NCBI GenBank assembly: GCA_016199485.1
Contig: JACQGO010000333.1
Coordinates: 1-36,742, forward strand
Direction: 5' to 3'
Source: Betaproteobacteria bacterium
GTDB lineage: Bacteria > Pseudomonadota > Gammaproteobacteria > Burkholderiales > SG8-41
DNA length: 36,742 bases
Positions 1 through 8,843 of the stretch are shown in pieces. Position 1 is the first letter of the stretch. Each line of letters starts with the position of its first letter. Both the position numbers and the translations under genes were made by a program. The notes under the pieces were generated by a model, which saw only the letters and a program-made list of their open reading frames with translations, was not told the DNA's origin and did not search any database.

Positions 1-175
1 CGATGGCGCATTTCCCCGGGGGCATCCGCGAGCCCGAGATCATCGCCGCGAAGACATCAACGAGATGGAGCTTCGCGCGCCCGGCAACTTCCGCGGGCAG
101 CTTGCGCTTGAGCGCGCCCGCGAGGTAGCCGCTCAGTTCGCGCATCAACGGCGACACGGGTTCATGCTTGTTCAC
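1..175 (-). CDS. MmgE/PrpD family protein, N-terminal part (truncated by window edge)
   Basis: Reverse-strand translation VNKHEPVSPLMRELSGYLAGALKRKLPAEVAGRAKLHLVDVFAAMISGSRMPPGKCAI resembles MmgE/PrpD N-termini; GTG start near 173-175 is approximate. Confidence 0.55.
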   Translation of the reverse strand, partial: MNKHEPVSPLMRELSGYLAGALKRKLPAEVAGRAKLHLVDVFAAMISGSRMPPGKCAI

Positions 176-367
176 GATTACACTCCAATGGGTGATGGAT
201 GCGGGTTCGACCGGGGCTCGCGTCAGCGCAGGTGATCGGAGCGCAGAACCGGGCGGAGCACACGCCTGCGATGATCATGCACGCTGCGGCTCCCTGACAT
301 TTCCCGGTCATTTTCGCGCAGTCTACCAGAATTTGGCCCGAGGCGCTTGCCGCGGGCGACGGTTCCT

Positions 368-401
368 GGCATCATGATGCCTTGTCATAAACATCATGAT
401 G
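368..401. promoter_or_regulatory. Two tandem palindromes, probable VapB operator
   Basis: GGCATCATGATGCC (368-381, perfect 14-bp palindrome) and CATCATGATG (392-401), centres 22 bp apart, just upstream of the antitoxin ATG at 419. Confidence 0.65.
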
Positions 402-418
402 CCTCACGGCATCCACCG

Positions 419-667
419 ATGCGGACTACGGTGACCCTCGACGAAGACGTCGCTGCGAAGCTGCGTTTGGAAGCACGGCGCTCGGGCAGGCCGTTCAAGC
501 AGACGCTGAACGACGCGCTGCGGCGCGGCCTGCTCGAAAGCAGGCGCGGCTCGGCACGCCGCGCCTTCCGCGTGAAGGCCCGCGACCTGGGCCGCATACG
601 TCCCGGCATTTCACTCGACGACATCGGCGGGCTGCTCGACCGTGTCGAAGGCGAGCGGCGTCGTTGA
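419..667 (+). CDS. Ribbon-helix-helix type antitoxin (VapB-like)
   Basis: MRTTVTLDEDVAAKLRLEARRSGRPFKQTLNDALRRGLL; overlaps the start of a PIN-domain ORF. Confidence 0.8.
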   Translation: MRTTVTLDEDVAAKLRLEARRSGRPFKQTLNDALRRGLLESRRGSARRAFRVKARDLGRIRPGISLDDIGGLLDRVEGERRR

Positions 668-1095
668 TCCTCATCGACGCCAACCTGCTGCTGTACGCCT
701 ACCACGCCGGGGCGCCCCAGCACGCCGCAGCGAAACCATGGCTCGAGACCGTGCTCGCCGGCGGCGATCCAGTGGGCCTCTCGTGGAGCACCATGCTCGC
801 GTTCCTGCGCATCGGCACCAGCCCGCGCGTATTCGAGCGCCCCTACCGGATCGAGGAAGCTGAAAGGATCGTATCGGCGTGGCTCGACTGCCCTGCGGTC
901 TCGGTGCTGCGGCCGGGCGAGCGCTACTGGGAGATCCTGCGCGCGCTGCTGCTCGAAGCGCGGGCGGAAGCGACGCTGGTGAGCGACGCGGCGCTGGCCG
1001 CGCTCGCCATCGAGCACGGGGCGACGCTCTGCTCGACCGACCGGGATTTCCGGCGGTTCAAGCAGCTCAAGCTGCGTAACCCGATCGAGAGCTGA
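664..1095 (+). CDS. PIN-domain toxin (VapC-like)
   Basis: MILIDANLLLYAYHAGAPQH...W...SVLRPGERY...LVSDAALAALAIEHGATLCSTDRDFRRF: conserved PIN acidic residues; TTG start overlaps antitoxin stop (TTGA). Confidence 0.85.
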   Translation: MILIDANLLLYAYHAGAPQHAAAKPWLETVLAGGDPVGLSWSTMLAFLRIGTSPRVFERPYRIEEAERIVSAWLDCPAVSVLRPGERYWEILRALLLEARAEATLVSDAALAALAIEHGATLCSTDRDFRRFKQLKLRNPIES

Positions 1096-1140
1096 GCCGC
1101 AAGCCGTGATGATCGAACCAAGAAATCATCAAGACGCAAT

Positions 1141-1276
1141 GACAGCGGACTGCGTGCGGGACCACGCCGGCTTGCACGCCGTGCGGCGCCCCGCGACAAT
1201 GCGGCTTTCCAAGCCCAACTAAGCCGCACGTGATCCCGGGAGGAAGCGAAGCGTCCTCGCGCATCGTCGTCGACGC
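1141..1276 (+). repeat. Copy A of duplicated promoter/5' coding segment (copy B 6630-6764)
   Basis: CCGGCTTGCACGCCGTGCGGCGCCCCGCGACAATGCGGCTTTCCAAGC...CCGGGAGGAAGCGAAGCGTCCTCGCGCATCGTCGTCGACGCG aligns by eye with 6657-6764. Confidence 0.75.
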
Positions 1277-3986
1277 GGGCGTGGCGCCAAGCGCTCTCGC
1301 CCCGGTCCTCACTCCGCACGGCCGGCTCATCCTGGCGCAGGCGGAAGACGCTTCCGCGCTTGCCCCCGACCTCTTGCGGAGGCTACAACAGTCCTTCGCG
1401 CGCGGCCCCGGCCACGGGCTGTTGCAGCTCGGCGCGGGAGAGGTCTCGACGGCATTGCCGCCTGTCTTCGGCTACTGGCGCGAGTTCGGCGCGCGCTATG
1501 TGACAGCGCTCTGCATGCTGCCGGAGATCGAGGAACGCCGCGCCGCGGCGCAGATCCCCGCCCCGCCGCCTGAAGAGCTCGAAACGCTGGCCGCGGCCGC
1601 CCCGCCGATGACAGGAGCGGAGTATCTGACGGCGTCCGTTCTTCGGGCGCTCTGGGTGGCGCTCGACGCCGCGTTTCGCGCGGAGCTGTCCGAGTCGAAA
1701 GAATCGATTCAGGACTTCCTCAAGCGCCGGAGTCTGGCCTGGAACCTTGTGGGCCGCGTCCATTTCAACCTCGCCGAAAACCGCAAGGACGATGAGGCGC
1801 CGTTCGCGTTCCTGGCGACGTACACCACGCGGCTGTCGGCACATGCGAAAGCCCAGCATCTGCCGCTTGGGCAGGCGCTGCGCGAGTATGCGGGCGCGGC
1901 GAACAGGGAGCGGCTGCTCTCGCTGCTGCTTCCGGTCCAGCGCGCGGCGGAAAAATGCCCCTGGCTCAAAACGATGGTGGACGCGGGCGAGATTTTTCAT
2001 CCGCTGCGCTGGACGCCGGGCGAAGCATTCCGGCTCCTCACGGACATGCCGCTCCTGGAAGCCGCGGGAGTCGTGGCGCGCGTGCCGGTCGCGTGGAGAA
2101 CGGGACGCCCGCCGCGTCCCCAGGTGAGCGCCACGGTCGGCGGCAAGGCGCCGTCCGCGCTCGGCAGGGATGCTCTCCTCGACTTCCGCATGGAGGTCAC
2201 CCTCGACGGCGAGCGGCTGACCGCCGGCGAAATCGCCAGGCTGCTCGCGGGATCGGACGGTCTTCAGCTCATCCGCGGGCGCTGGGTCGAGGTCGATCGA
2301 GAGAAGCTCGGCCGGATGCTCGACCAGTTTCGCGAGGTCGAACAAGCCGCCGCGCAGGGCGGCCTCAGCTTCGCCGAGGCGATGCGCATGCTCGCCGGCG
2401 CAAACATCTCCGGCGAAGAAACGGCCGGCGCCGCTCCCGACTGGTCGCGCGTCGTCGCGGGTCCCTGGCTCGCCGAGATGCTCAAGGGGCTGCGCAGTCC
2501 GGAGGGGCTGGCGCGCATGGAGCCGGGCAACGAGCTCAAGACGACGCTGCGGCCCTACCAGCAGGTCGGCGTGCGCTGGCTCTACCTCCTGTACCGGCTC
2601 GGCCTCGGGGCCTGCCTTGCCGACGACATGGGTCTGGGCAAGACGATGCAGGTGCTGGCGCTGCTGCTCGTGCTGCGCAGACAGGAGCACGCCGGGCGGC
2701 GCGCCAGCGTGCTCGTCGCCCCCGCCTCGCTGCTTGCGAACTGGGCTTCCGAGATCGAGCGCTTCGCGCCGGGTCTGAAGGCGCTCATCGCTCATCCCTC
2801 GGCGATGCCGGCGGCCGAGCTGAAGGCGCTCGATGCAGCGCGCTTCGCGGATGTGGATCTGGTCATCACGAGCTACGGATCGCTCCTGCGGCTGCCTTGG
2901 CTCGCGAACACCCCGTGGCGCGTAGCGGTCCTCGACGAAGCGCAGGCGATCAAGAACCCCGCGGCGAAGCAAACGCGGGCCACCAAGAAGCTCGACGCGC
3001 AGGTGAGGTTCGCGCTGACCGGCACGCCGGTCGAGAACCGGCTCGCGGACCTCTGGTCCATCTTCGATTTCATCAACCCGGGCCTGCTTGGCTCCGGCAA
3101 GGAGTTCACGAGCTTTACCAGGCGCCTTGCGGGCCGACCCCACAATCCTTACGCGCCGTTGCGCGAGCTGGTGCGCCCTTACATTCTGCGGCGCTTGAAG
3201 ACCGACAAGTCGGTCATCGCCGACCTTCCGGACAAGACCGAGATCAAGGCCTTCTGCGCGCTCAGCCGCAGGCAGGCGGCGCTCTACCAGCAAGCGGTGA
3301 AGGAGCTGGCCGCCGAGCTCGAAGACGCCGAGGGCATCGGGCGCAAGGGCGTCATCCTGTCGTTCCTGATGCGCTTCAAGCAGATCTGCAACCATCCGTC
3401 GCAGTGGCTGGGCGACGGCGCATGGGCCGAGGCCGACAGCGGCAAGTTCGCACGGCTGCGCGAGATCGCCGAGGTCATCGCCGCGAGGCAGGAGAAGGCG
3501 CTCGTGTTCACGCAATTCCGCGAAGCGACCGCGCCGGTCGCCGCCTTCCTCGGATCGGTGTTCGGGCGACCCGGGCTCGTCCTGCACGGCGGGACCGAGG
3601 TGAAGAAGCGCAAGGATCTGGTCCAGCGGTTCCAGGAGGACGAGCAGGTTCCGTTCTTCGTGCTCTCGCTCAAGGCGGGCGGCGCCGGCGTCAACCTCAC
3701 CGCCGCGACTCACGTAGTCCACTTCGACCGGTGGTGGAATCCGGCGGTGGAGAACCAAGCCACGGACCGCGCCTTCCGCATCGGCCAGACCAGGAACGTG
3801 CTCGTGCACAAATTCGTTTGCCGGGGGACGGTCGAGGATAAAATCGATACACTGATCGAATCGAAGCAGCAGCTCTCGAAGGATCTGCTGGAAGGCAGCG
3901 CGGAGATGCTGCTGACGGAAATGAGGGACGACGAACTCCTGAAGCTCGTCGCTCTCGACATTCATGCCGCCTCACAGGAAGGATGA
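1230..3986 (+). CDS. SNF2-family DEAD/DEAH-box helicase
   Basis: LRPYQQVGVRWLYLLYRLGLGACLADDMGLGKTMQ (motif I), LDEAQAIKNP (motif II), FALTGTPVENRLADLWSIFDF, VLSLKAGGAGVNLTAATHVVHFDRWWNPAVENQATDRAFRIGQ. Confidence 0.95.
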   Translation: MIPGGSEASSRIVVDAGVAPSALAPVLTPHGRLILAQAEDASALAPDLLRRLQQSFARGPGHGLLQLGAGEVSTALPPVFGYWREFGARYVTALCMLPEIEERRAAAQIPAPPPEELETLAAAAPPMTGAEYLTASVLRALWVALDAAFRAELSESKESIQDFLKRRSLAWNLVGRVHFNLAENRKDDEAPFAFLATYTTRLSAHAKAQHLPLGQALREYAGAANRERLLSLLLPVQRAAEKCPWLKTMVDAGEIFHPLRWTPGEAFRLLTDMPLLEAAGVVARVPVAWRTGRPPRPQVSATVGGKAPSALGRDALLDFRMEVTLDGERLTAGEIARLLAGSDGLQLIRGRWVEVDREKLGRMLDQFREVEQAAAQGGLSFAEAMRMLAGANISGEETAGAAPDWSRVVAGPWLAEMLKGLRSPEGLARMEPGNELKTTLRPYQQVGVRWLYLLYRLGLGACLADDMGLGKTMQVLALLLVLRRQEHAGRRASVLVAPASLLANWASEIERFAPGLKALIAHPSAMPAAELKALDAARFADVDLVITSYGSLLRLPWLANTPWRVAVLDEAQAIKNPAAKQTRATKKLDAQVRFALTGTPVENRLADLWSIFDFINPGLLGSGKEFTSFTRRLAGRPHNPYAPLRELVRPYILRRLKTDKSVIADLPDKTEIKAFCALSRRQAALYQQAVKELAAELEDAEGIGRKGVILSFLMRFKQICNHPSQWLGDGAWAEADSGKFARLREIAEVIAARQEKALVFTQFREATAPVAAFLGSVFGRPGLVLHGGTEVKKRKDLVQRFQEDEQVPFFVLSLKAGGAGVNLTAATHVVHFDRWWNPAVENQATDRAFRIGQTRNVLVHKFVCRGTVEDKIDTLIESKQQLSKDLLEGSAEMLLTEMRDDELLKLVALDIHAASQEG

Positions 3987-3989
3987 CGC

Positions 3990-4847
3990 ATGTTCTATCG
4001 GTGGAAGCCTTACGTATCCGCGGCCGAGCGCCGGCGTAAAGCCGAGCGCGCGATGGCGAGATTCAGGAAAAAGGGCCGGCCGCTGTCGCCGGTGGTCATC
4101 GAAGGTCGCGCCATCGCCAGGACCTTCTGGGGCAAGGCGTGGTGCGACAACATCGAGCGCTACAGCGACTATTCGAACCGGCTGCCGCGCGGACGGACCT
4201 ACATCCGCAACGGTTCGGTGCTCGACCTGCAAATCGCCGCCGGCGAGGTGAGGGCGCAGGTGATCGGGTCCGATATCTACCAGGTCGAGGTCAAAGTCGC
4301 GGCGGTCCCGAAGGCGCGCTGGAAGGCGATCTGCAAGGACAGCGCGGGGGCGATCGACTCGCTCGTGGAGCTTTTGCAGGGGCGTTTCTCCAAGGGCGTG
4401 ATGGAGCGCATCTGCCGGGAGAAAACCGGGCTGTTTCCCTCGCCGGCGGAGATCACGTTCTCCTGCAGTTGCCCGGACTGGGCCTCGATGTGCAAGCACG
4501 TCGCGGCGGTGCTCTACGGCATCGGCGCCCGCCTGGACGAGAAGCCCGAGCTGCTGTTCGCGCTGCGCAAGGTAAACGAGAAAGACCTGATCGCGAAGGC
4601 CGGCAAGGACCTCACGCTGACCGGGAAAGCGCCGGCGGCGGGGAAAGTTCTCGAAGGCGCGGAGCTTGCCGAGATCTTCGGAATCGAGATCGCGCAGGCC
4701 GCGGAGCCGGGTGCGGGGGATCGCACCGGGGCGGAAAAGCGAAAGCGCGCGACATCGGCGGCGAGGCCGACCGGCGGGAGTGGCACGACAGCGCGCAAGG
4801 CCAACACCCGCGGGCGCGGCCCGGGGAAGCGGCGTCCGAAGAGCTGA
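3990..4847 (+). CDS. SWIM zinc-finger protein, partner of the SNF2 helicase
   Basis: FSCSCPDWASMCKHVAAVLYGIGARLDEKPELLFALRKV: CxC...CxH SWIM signature; starts 3 bp after the helicase stop. Confidence 0.9.
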   Translation: MFYRWKPYVSAAERRRKAERAMARFRKKGRPLSPVVIEGRAIARTFWGKAWCDNIERYSDYSNRLPRGRTYIRNGSVLDLQIAAGEVRAQVIGSDIYQVEVKVAAVPKARWKAICKDSAGAIDSLVELLQGRFSKGVMERICREKTGLFPSPAEITFSCSCPDWASMCKHVAAVLYGIGARLDEKPELLFALRKVNEKDLIAKAGKDLTLTGKAPAAGKVLEGAELAEIFGIEIAQAAEPGAGDRTGAEKRKRATSAARPTGGSGTTARKANTRGRGPGKRRPKS

Positions 4848-4871
4848 AAAGGACAACATTCGAGTCGGGAG

Positions 4872-5510
4872 CTATCCAAAAGCTTTCTTGACCAACGCAA
4901 TGCATTCATCAAAGCTCCGGCGATAATCCAGGACCTCAAGTTCGGCGAATGTCTCTCTCAAAGCCACGTTCTGTGAAGCAATTCTCTGCAAGACCATGTC
5001 TCGACGATCGCGGAGTACAGGCCCGATTTTCCAGAGGGCGCCAGGTTCCTCCTCCGTCACCATCGCCAGGTCGAAAATATCTCTCGCAGTGAATTCGACA
5101 CCGCGGTGCCAGACTTTCTTCGCGACGATTTCGGTGGAAGTCTCGACCTGGACTTGGCGGCCGAATAACTCTTCCGTGACCACAGGATCTTCGGTTAGGG
5201 GAGCGGACGCTACGAAGTCAATCTCGCCTTCCGGAAAAATAAGCTTGAGAGAGTTCGCTCGCTCAACGTAGTTGGTGGTCAGCGACTCGGCTGCCGTATT
5301 GAGCCTGGGATTCAGGTAGCCCAGATACTGCGGATCGGGGACGAAGATATCTATGTCCTTGCTGAAGCGATGATGGTGACGACGCATGAGAACGGTCGCG
5401 CCCCCGAAACTCCAGTCTTCAAGCGTAATGCCTGCGTAGCTAACTGAATCGATCAGTTTTAACGCACGCTGAAAGAGCGTCTCCCAGATCCTCAGCCGGT
5501 CTTCAGCCAT
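4872..5510 (-). CDS. AbiEii/AbiGii-family nucleotidyltransferase (putative toxin)
   Basis: LEDWSFGGATVLMRRHHHRFSKDIDIFVPDPQYL: GG...R.S.DIDIF nucleotidyltransferase motif; overlaps the XRE gene upstream. Confidence 0.8.
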   Translation of the reverse strand: MAEDRLRIWETLFQRALKLIDSVSYAGITLEDWSFGGATVLMRRHHHRFSKDIDIFVPDPQYLGYLNPRLNTAAESLTTNYVERANSLKLIFPEGEIDFVASAPLTEDPVVTEELFGRQVQVETSTEIVAKKVWHRGVEFTARDIFDLAMVTEEEPGALWKIGPVLRDRRDMVLQRIASQNVALRETFAELEVLDYRRSFDECIALVKKAFG

Positions 5511-5989
5511 CCCTCGACGCTCCGCGATACCCCCAGGTCGTTCGCCAGCTTGCGCAGGTTCCTCTCGAGTTTTCCCGGTTTCGTCCATCCAGCCGCTTCC
5601 TCAGCGAGCCCTTGCAGCAAGGCCACCGGCGCCTCGTCAAGCAGCGTCCTTAAATGCGAACCTCGCTTTGCCGGGACCTTGCCGGTCACGAGCGCATGGA
5701 TCAGCTCGTCCTCGGTGAGCGCGCTCTTGAAGCTCACGTTCGCGCTCGTGCATGCCATACGCACGTAGTCCGGCCGGCGTGGCCGCATCCCCTGTTGCAA
5801 CGTTACGCTCAGCCCGAGGTGGTCAAGCACGGCCAATACCTTTCGAATGCCCAGGTCACGCACAAGGCCGCTCTCCAGCAGGTTGAGCGTTTCGCGGGAC
5901 AGCCCTGCCGCGCGGGCGAGCTGCGCCTGCGTCAGCCCCCGCGCATGACGCGCCCTCCGGATCTCGTGCCCCAGTTCCTGGGTCCGCAT
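5492..5989 (-). CDS. XRE-family HTH protein (putative antitoxin of the nucleotidyltransferase)
   Basis: LGHEIRRARHARGLTQAQLARAAGLSRETLNLLESGLVRDLGIRKVLAVLDHLGLSV: canonical HTH_3; overlaps the nucleotidyltransferase start. Confidence 0.85.
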   Translation of the reverse strand: MRTQELGHEIRRARHARGLTQAQLARAAGLSRETLNLLESGLVRDLGIRKVLAVLDHLGLSVTLQQGMRPRRPDYVRMACTSANVSFKSALTEDELIHALVTGKVPAKRGSHLRTLLDEAPVALLQGLAEEAAGWTKPGKLERNLRKLANDLGVSRSVEGWLKTG

Positions 5990-6070
5990 TAATCTTCTCG
6001 AATATTAGATATATATAACATTACAGAGCTTCTGACGCGATGTCAAAGGGAAGCGTCGCAGCAGCCTGGG

Positions 6071-6099
6071 TTGACATCCCTAATAGTCTGCGAGACTAT
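6071..6099 (+). promoter_or_regulatory. Sigma70-like promoter overlapped by a perfect inverted repeat
   Basis: TTGACA (6071-6076), 17-nt spacer, GACTAT (6094-6099); ATAGTCT-GCG-AGACTAT perfect inverted repeat at 6083-6099. Confidence 0.5.
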
Positions 6100-6148
6100 A
6101 AGACTTTAAGATCGTCGAGGGGATGATCTGAGCGTAATGGAGATTCTC

Positions 6149-6550
6149 ATGCGGACCATTGAAGTGGATTTCGACGTGTATAAGGCACTGATGATGCGGC
6201 GGCCGTCCGAGGACGTCACCGAAAATGACGTGCTGCGCGACCTGCTTCAGCTCCCGCGCAAGAAAGGGCCGGCCGTGGCACCGGCAGGCCCGGCTCCGGG
6301 TGACTGGATCACCAAGGGCGTGCGGTTCCCCGCCGGCACCGAGTTCCGGGCGCACTATAAGGGGCAGACCTACCTCGCGCGTGTGGGGTCGGGCGCGCTC
6401 GTGCTTAACGGCAAGCGGTACGATTCGCCGTCTTCAGCCGCGGTTTCGATCACGGGAAGCGCGATCAACGGCTGGCGCTTTTGGGAAGCCAGATTGCCCG
6501 GGGAGGCGGGCTGGAAGATGATCGAGTCGCTGCGCCGGTCGGGCGGCTAA
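6149..6550 (+). CDS. SeqA-N-like segment fused to a RAMA-like domain; hypothetical
   Basis: MRTIEVDFDVYKALMMRRPSEDVTENDVLRDLLQLPRKK resembles the SeqA N-terminal oligomerisation segment; GTEFRAHYKGQTYLARVGSGALVLNGKRYDSPSSAAVSITGSAINGWRFWEA resembles RAMA (restriction enzyme adenine methylase associated) domains. Confidence 0.6.
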   Translation: MRTIEVDFDVYKALMMRRPSEDVTENDVLRDLLQLPRKKGPAVAPAGPAPGDWITKGVRFPAGTEFRAHYKGQTYLARVGSGALVLNGKRYDSPSSAAVSITGSAINGWRFWEARLPGEAGWKMIESLRRSGG

Positions 6551-6629
6551 TTGGGGAGGGGGCAGGCCGTGTCGAAGAAGGGCTCGAATACCGGGGCGCG
6601 GGCCGGGATTCGCGAACGTGGCGCCAACT

Positions 6630-6764
6630 GATAGCGCGTGGCGTGCAGCGTTGCCCCGGCTTGCGTGCCGCGCGCCGCCCCGCGACAATGCGGTTATTCA
6701 AGCACAAAAAAACACATGTTACCGGGAGGCAACGAGGCATTCTCGCGCGTCGTCATCGACGCGC
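6630..6764 (+). repeat. Copy B of duplicated promoter/5' coding segment (copy A 1141-1276)
   Basis: CCGGCTTGCGTGCCGCGCGCCGCCCCGCGACAATGCGGTTATTCAAGC...CCGGGAGGCAACGAGGCATTCTCGCGCGTCGTCATCGACGCG. Confidence 0.75.
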
Positions 6765-8833
6765 TGCTGGAAGACGTCGGGTGGAATCTCACCGACGGGC
6801 GGAGCGTGCGCTATGAATATCCGCTCGCGGACGGAACGCGCGCTGACTATGTATTATCCGACCGTCACGGCCGCGCGCTCGCGGTCGTCGAAGCCAAGCG
6901 TTTCAGCGTGAATCCCGCCGATGCGGCGGCGCAGGGCCGCGCCTACGCCGAGCAGCTCGGCGTGCCCTTCGTGTTTCTTTCCAATGGGCGTGAGACCCGC
7001 TTTTGGGACTATGCCGCCGAAGCGCATCCCCGGCCGGTGAAAAGTTTCTTTTCCCAGGACAACCTCGAGCGCCGCGCGGCCACACGTAAGCTCCGCACCG
7101 ACCCGCTGGCGATCCCGATCGATCACCGCATCGTCGAGCGCGACTATCAGGTCGAGTGCATTGATACGTTGTGCCGGGAAATCGCGCGGGGCCGCCGCAA
7201 ACTCTTGGTCGAGATGGCGACTGGCGCCGGGAAGACGCGCATGGCCGCCGCTTTTATCAAACGCCTGTTTGAGGCGAACGCAGTCACACGGGTGCTGTTC
7301 CTGGTGGACCGCATCCCGCTCGCGATGCAGACCGAGGACGCCTTCACGGAGCACCTGCGCGACTATCCGTGCTACGTGCTGCGCGCCGGCCGCCGTTTTC
7401 AGGACGAGAAGCGCATCACGATCACCACACTGCAATCGATGATCAACATCTACCGCGACTACTCGGCAGGATATTTCGATCTCGTGATCTCGGACGAGTG
7501 TCACCGCTCGATCTATGGCAAATGGAAGAATGTCCTGTTGCACTTCGACGCCATTCAACTCGGGCTCACCGCGACGCCGTGCGTTGCGGCCGATTTGCGC
7601 ACCGGCGACGACGAGGATCGCCTTTTCGTACGCGATACCCTGCGCTTTTTCGAGGTGGAGAAGCCCACCTACGCCTATTCCCTGCGTGAAGCGATCCGCG
7701 ACGGCTGGCTGGTGCCCTATCAGATCTACAAGGCGAAGACGGTCAAGACCGCCGCGGAAGGCGGTTTCGAAGTTCGCCGCGACGAAATCCTCTGGGACGA
7801 GCTGGACGACAAGACCCGCAACGAGCTCGACCAGGCCTTTGGCGGGCGGGATTCAATCATGGTGGATCCTACCGCGCTCGAACGCCGCTTCACCATCCCG
7901 GAGCGCAACCGCGCCATCGTGCGCGAGTTCAGGGAGGTGATGGAGAACGGTTACGCCGACGCGAAGGGCATGCCGAGAAAACCGCTCATCGGCAAGACCA
8001 TTGTTTTCGCCGTCACCAAACGCCATGCCGAAACTCTCGCGCGGCTGCTCGATGGCGCTTTCGCTGACAAGAAGCCCTCGCCCGAGATACGCTACGCCGA
8101 CTATGTGGTCTCCGGGCTGGGCCCTGAGGATACCACCGACGCGATAATCAAGATTCGCCGCTTCAAGAAAGCGCAGGAGAAGTTTCCGCAGATCATGGTG
8201 TCGGTGAACATGCTCGACACCGGTTTTGACTGCCCGGAGGTCGTGAACCTTGTGTTCGGGCGGTTCACCAAGTCGCTTATTCTCTACCGCCAAATGCGGG
8301 GCCGCGGCACGCGCAAAGTGCACGGCAAGCCGCTCTTCACCATGTTCGACTTTGTCGGCGTGAGCGACTACCACGAGGACGAGGAGACGTACGGCGAGGG
8401 CGGGCCGCTCGTAGTGGACCGCACCCGGCCCCGTCCGCATCCCCGGGCGCTGGTTGTGGTGGACACCGATGATCACATCGATCCCGCGACGCGCGCGTGG
8501 ATTACGGTGGACGAGAACGGCAATCTCGTCTTTCCGGCGGCCTCGGAGGTTCGACAGAGCGAGGTTGGCGTGCGCTTCGAAGCCTGGCTCGGCGAGCAGG
8601 AACTGTCGCCCGATCAGTTGCGCCTCTTGAAAGTGGTCGGCGAGCAAATCCGCGCCAACGCCGAGCAGTGGAACGAATTCACTCCGGATCACTTCGAAGT
8701 GTGGTCGGCCCGCGGGCACTGGGACCGGCGCCGTGCGGTCGAACTTTTCGGCGATGAAAAACGGCTCGCCGAGTTATGCGCGGGTATGAGCCGCGCGGTA
8801 TTCGGGGACGGCGGCGCACGCGCCGCGCATTGA
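6716..8833 (+). CDS. hsdR: Type I restriction endonuclease R subunit
   Basis: N-terminal nuclease region (ADYVLSDRHGRALAVVEAKR), MATGAGKTRMAAAFIKRLF, ISDECHRSIYGKW, GLTATP, KSLILYRQMRGRGTR; followed by hsdM and hsdS. Confidence 0.93.
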   Translation: MLPGGNEAFSRVVIDALLEDVGWNLTDGRSVRYEYPLADGTRADYVLSDRHGRALAVVEAKRFSVNPADAAAQGRAYAEQLGVPFVFLSNGRETRFWDYAAEAHPRPVKSFFSQDNLERRAATRKLRTDPLAIPIDHRIVERDYQVECIDTLCREIARGRRKLLVEMATGAGKTRMAAAFIKRLFEANAVTRVLFLVDRIPLAMQTEDAFTEHLRDYPCYVLRAGRRFQDEKRITITTLQSMINIYRDYSAGYFDLVISDECHRSIYGKWKNVLLHFDAIQLGLTATPCVAADLRTGDDEDRLFVRDTLRFFEVEKPTYAYSLREAIRDGWLVPYQIYKAKTVKTAAEGGFEVRRDEILWDELDDKTRNELDQAFGGRDSIMVDPTALERRFTIPERNRAIVREFREVMENGYADAKGMPRKPLIGKTIVFAVTKRHAETLARLLDGAFADKKPSPEIRYADYVVSGLGPEDTTDAIIKIRRFKKAQEKFPQIMVSVNMLDTGFDCPEVVNLVFGRFTKSLILYRQMRGRGTRKVHGKPLFTMFDFVGVSDYHEDEETYGEGGPLVVDRTRPRPHPRALVVVDTDDHIDPATRAWITVDENGNLVFPAASEVRQSEVGVRFEAWLGEQELSPDQLRLLKVVGEQIRANAEQWNEFTPDHFEVWSARGHWDRRRAVELFGDEKRLAELCAGMSRAVFGDGGARAAH

Positions 8834-8843
8834 GGAAGCCGCA

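Noticed and set aside
394-1017. 207-aa minus-strand ORF over the VapBC module
   Set aside because: Antisense to well-supported antitoxin and PIN toxin frames.
1955-3841. 628-aa plus-strand ORF in an alternative frame of the SNF2 gene
   Set aside because: Arg/Ala/Gly-rich nonsense translation overlapping a certain CDS.
1383-3965. 860-aa minus-strand ORF opposite the SNF2 gene
   Set aside because: Shadow ORF typical of high-GC coding DNA; low-complexity Arg/Leu/Glu-rich translation, while the plus-strand frame has clear helicase motifs.
1230-4847. SNF2 + SWIM pair as part of a DISARM-like system
   Set aside because: No DrmA/DrmB/DrmC or PLD-type partner; SNF2-SWIM pairs are common outside defence loci, so no system name is assigned.
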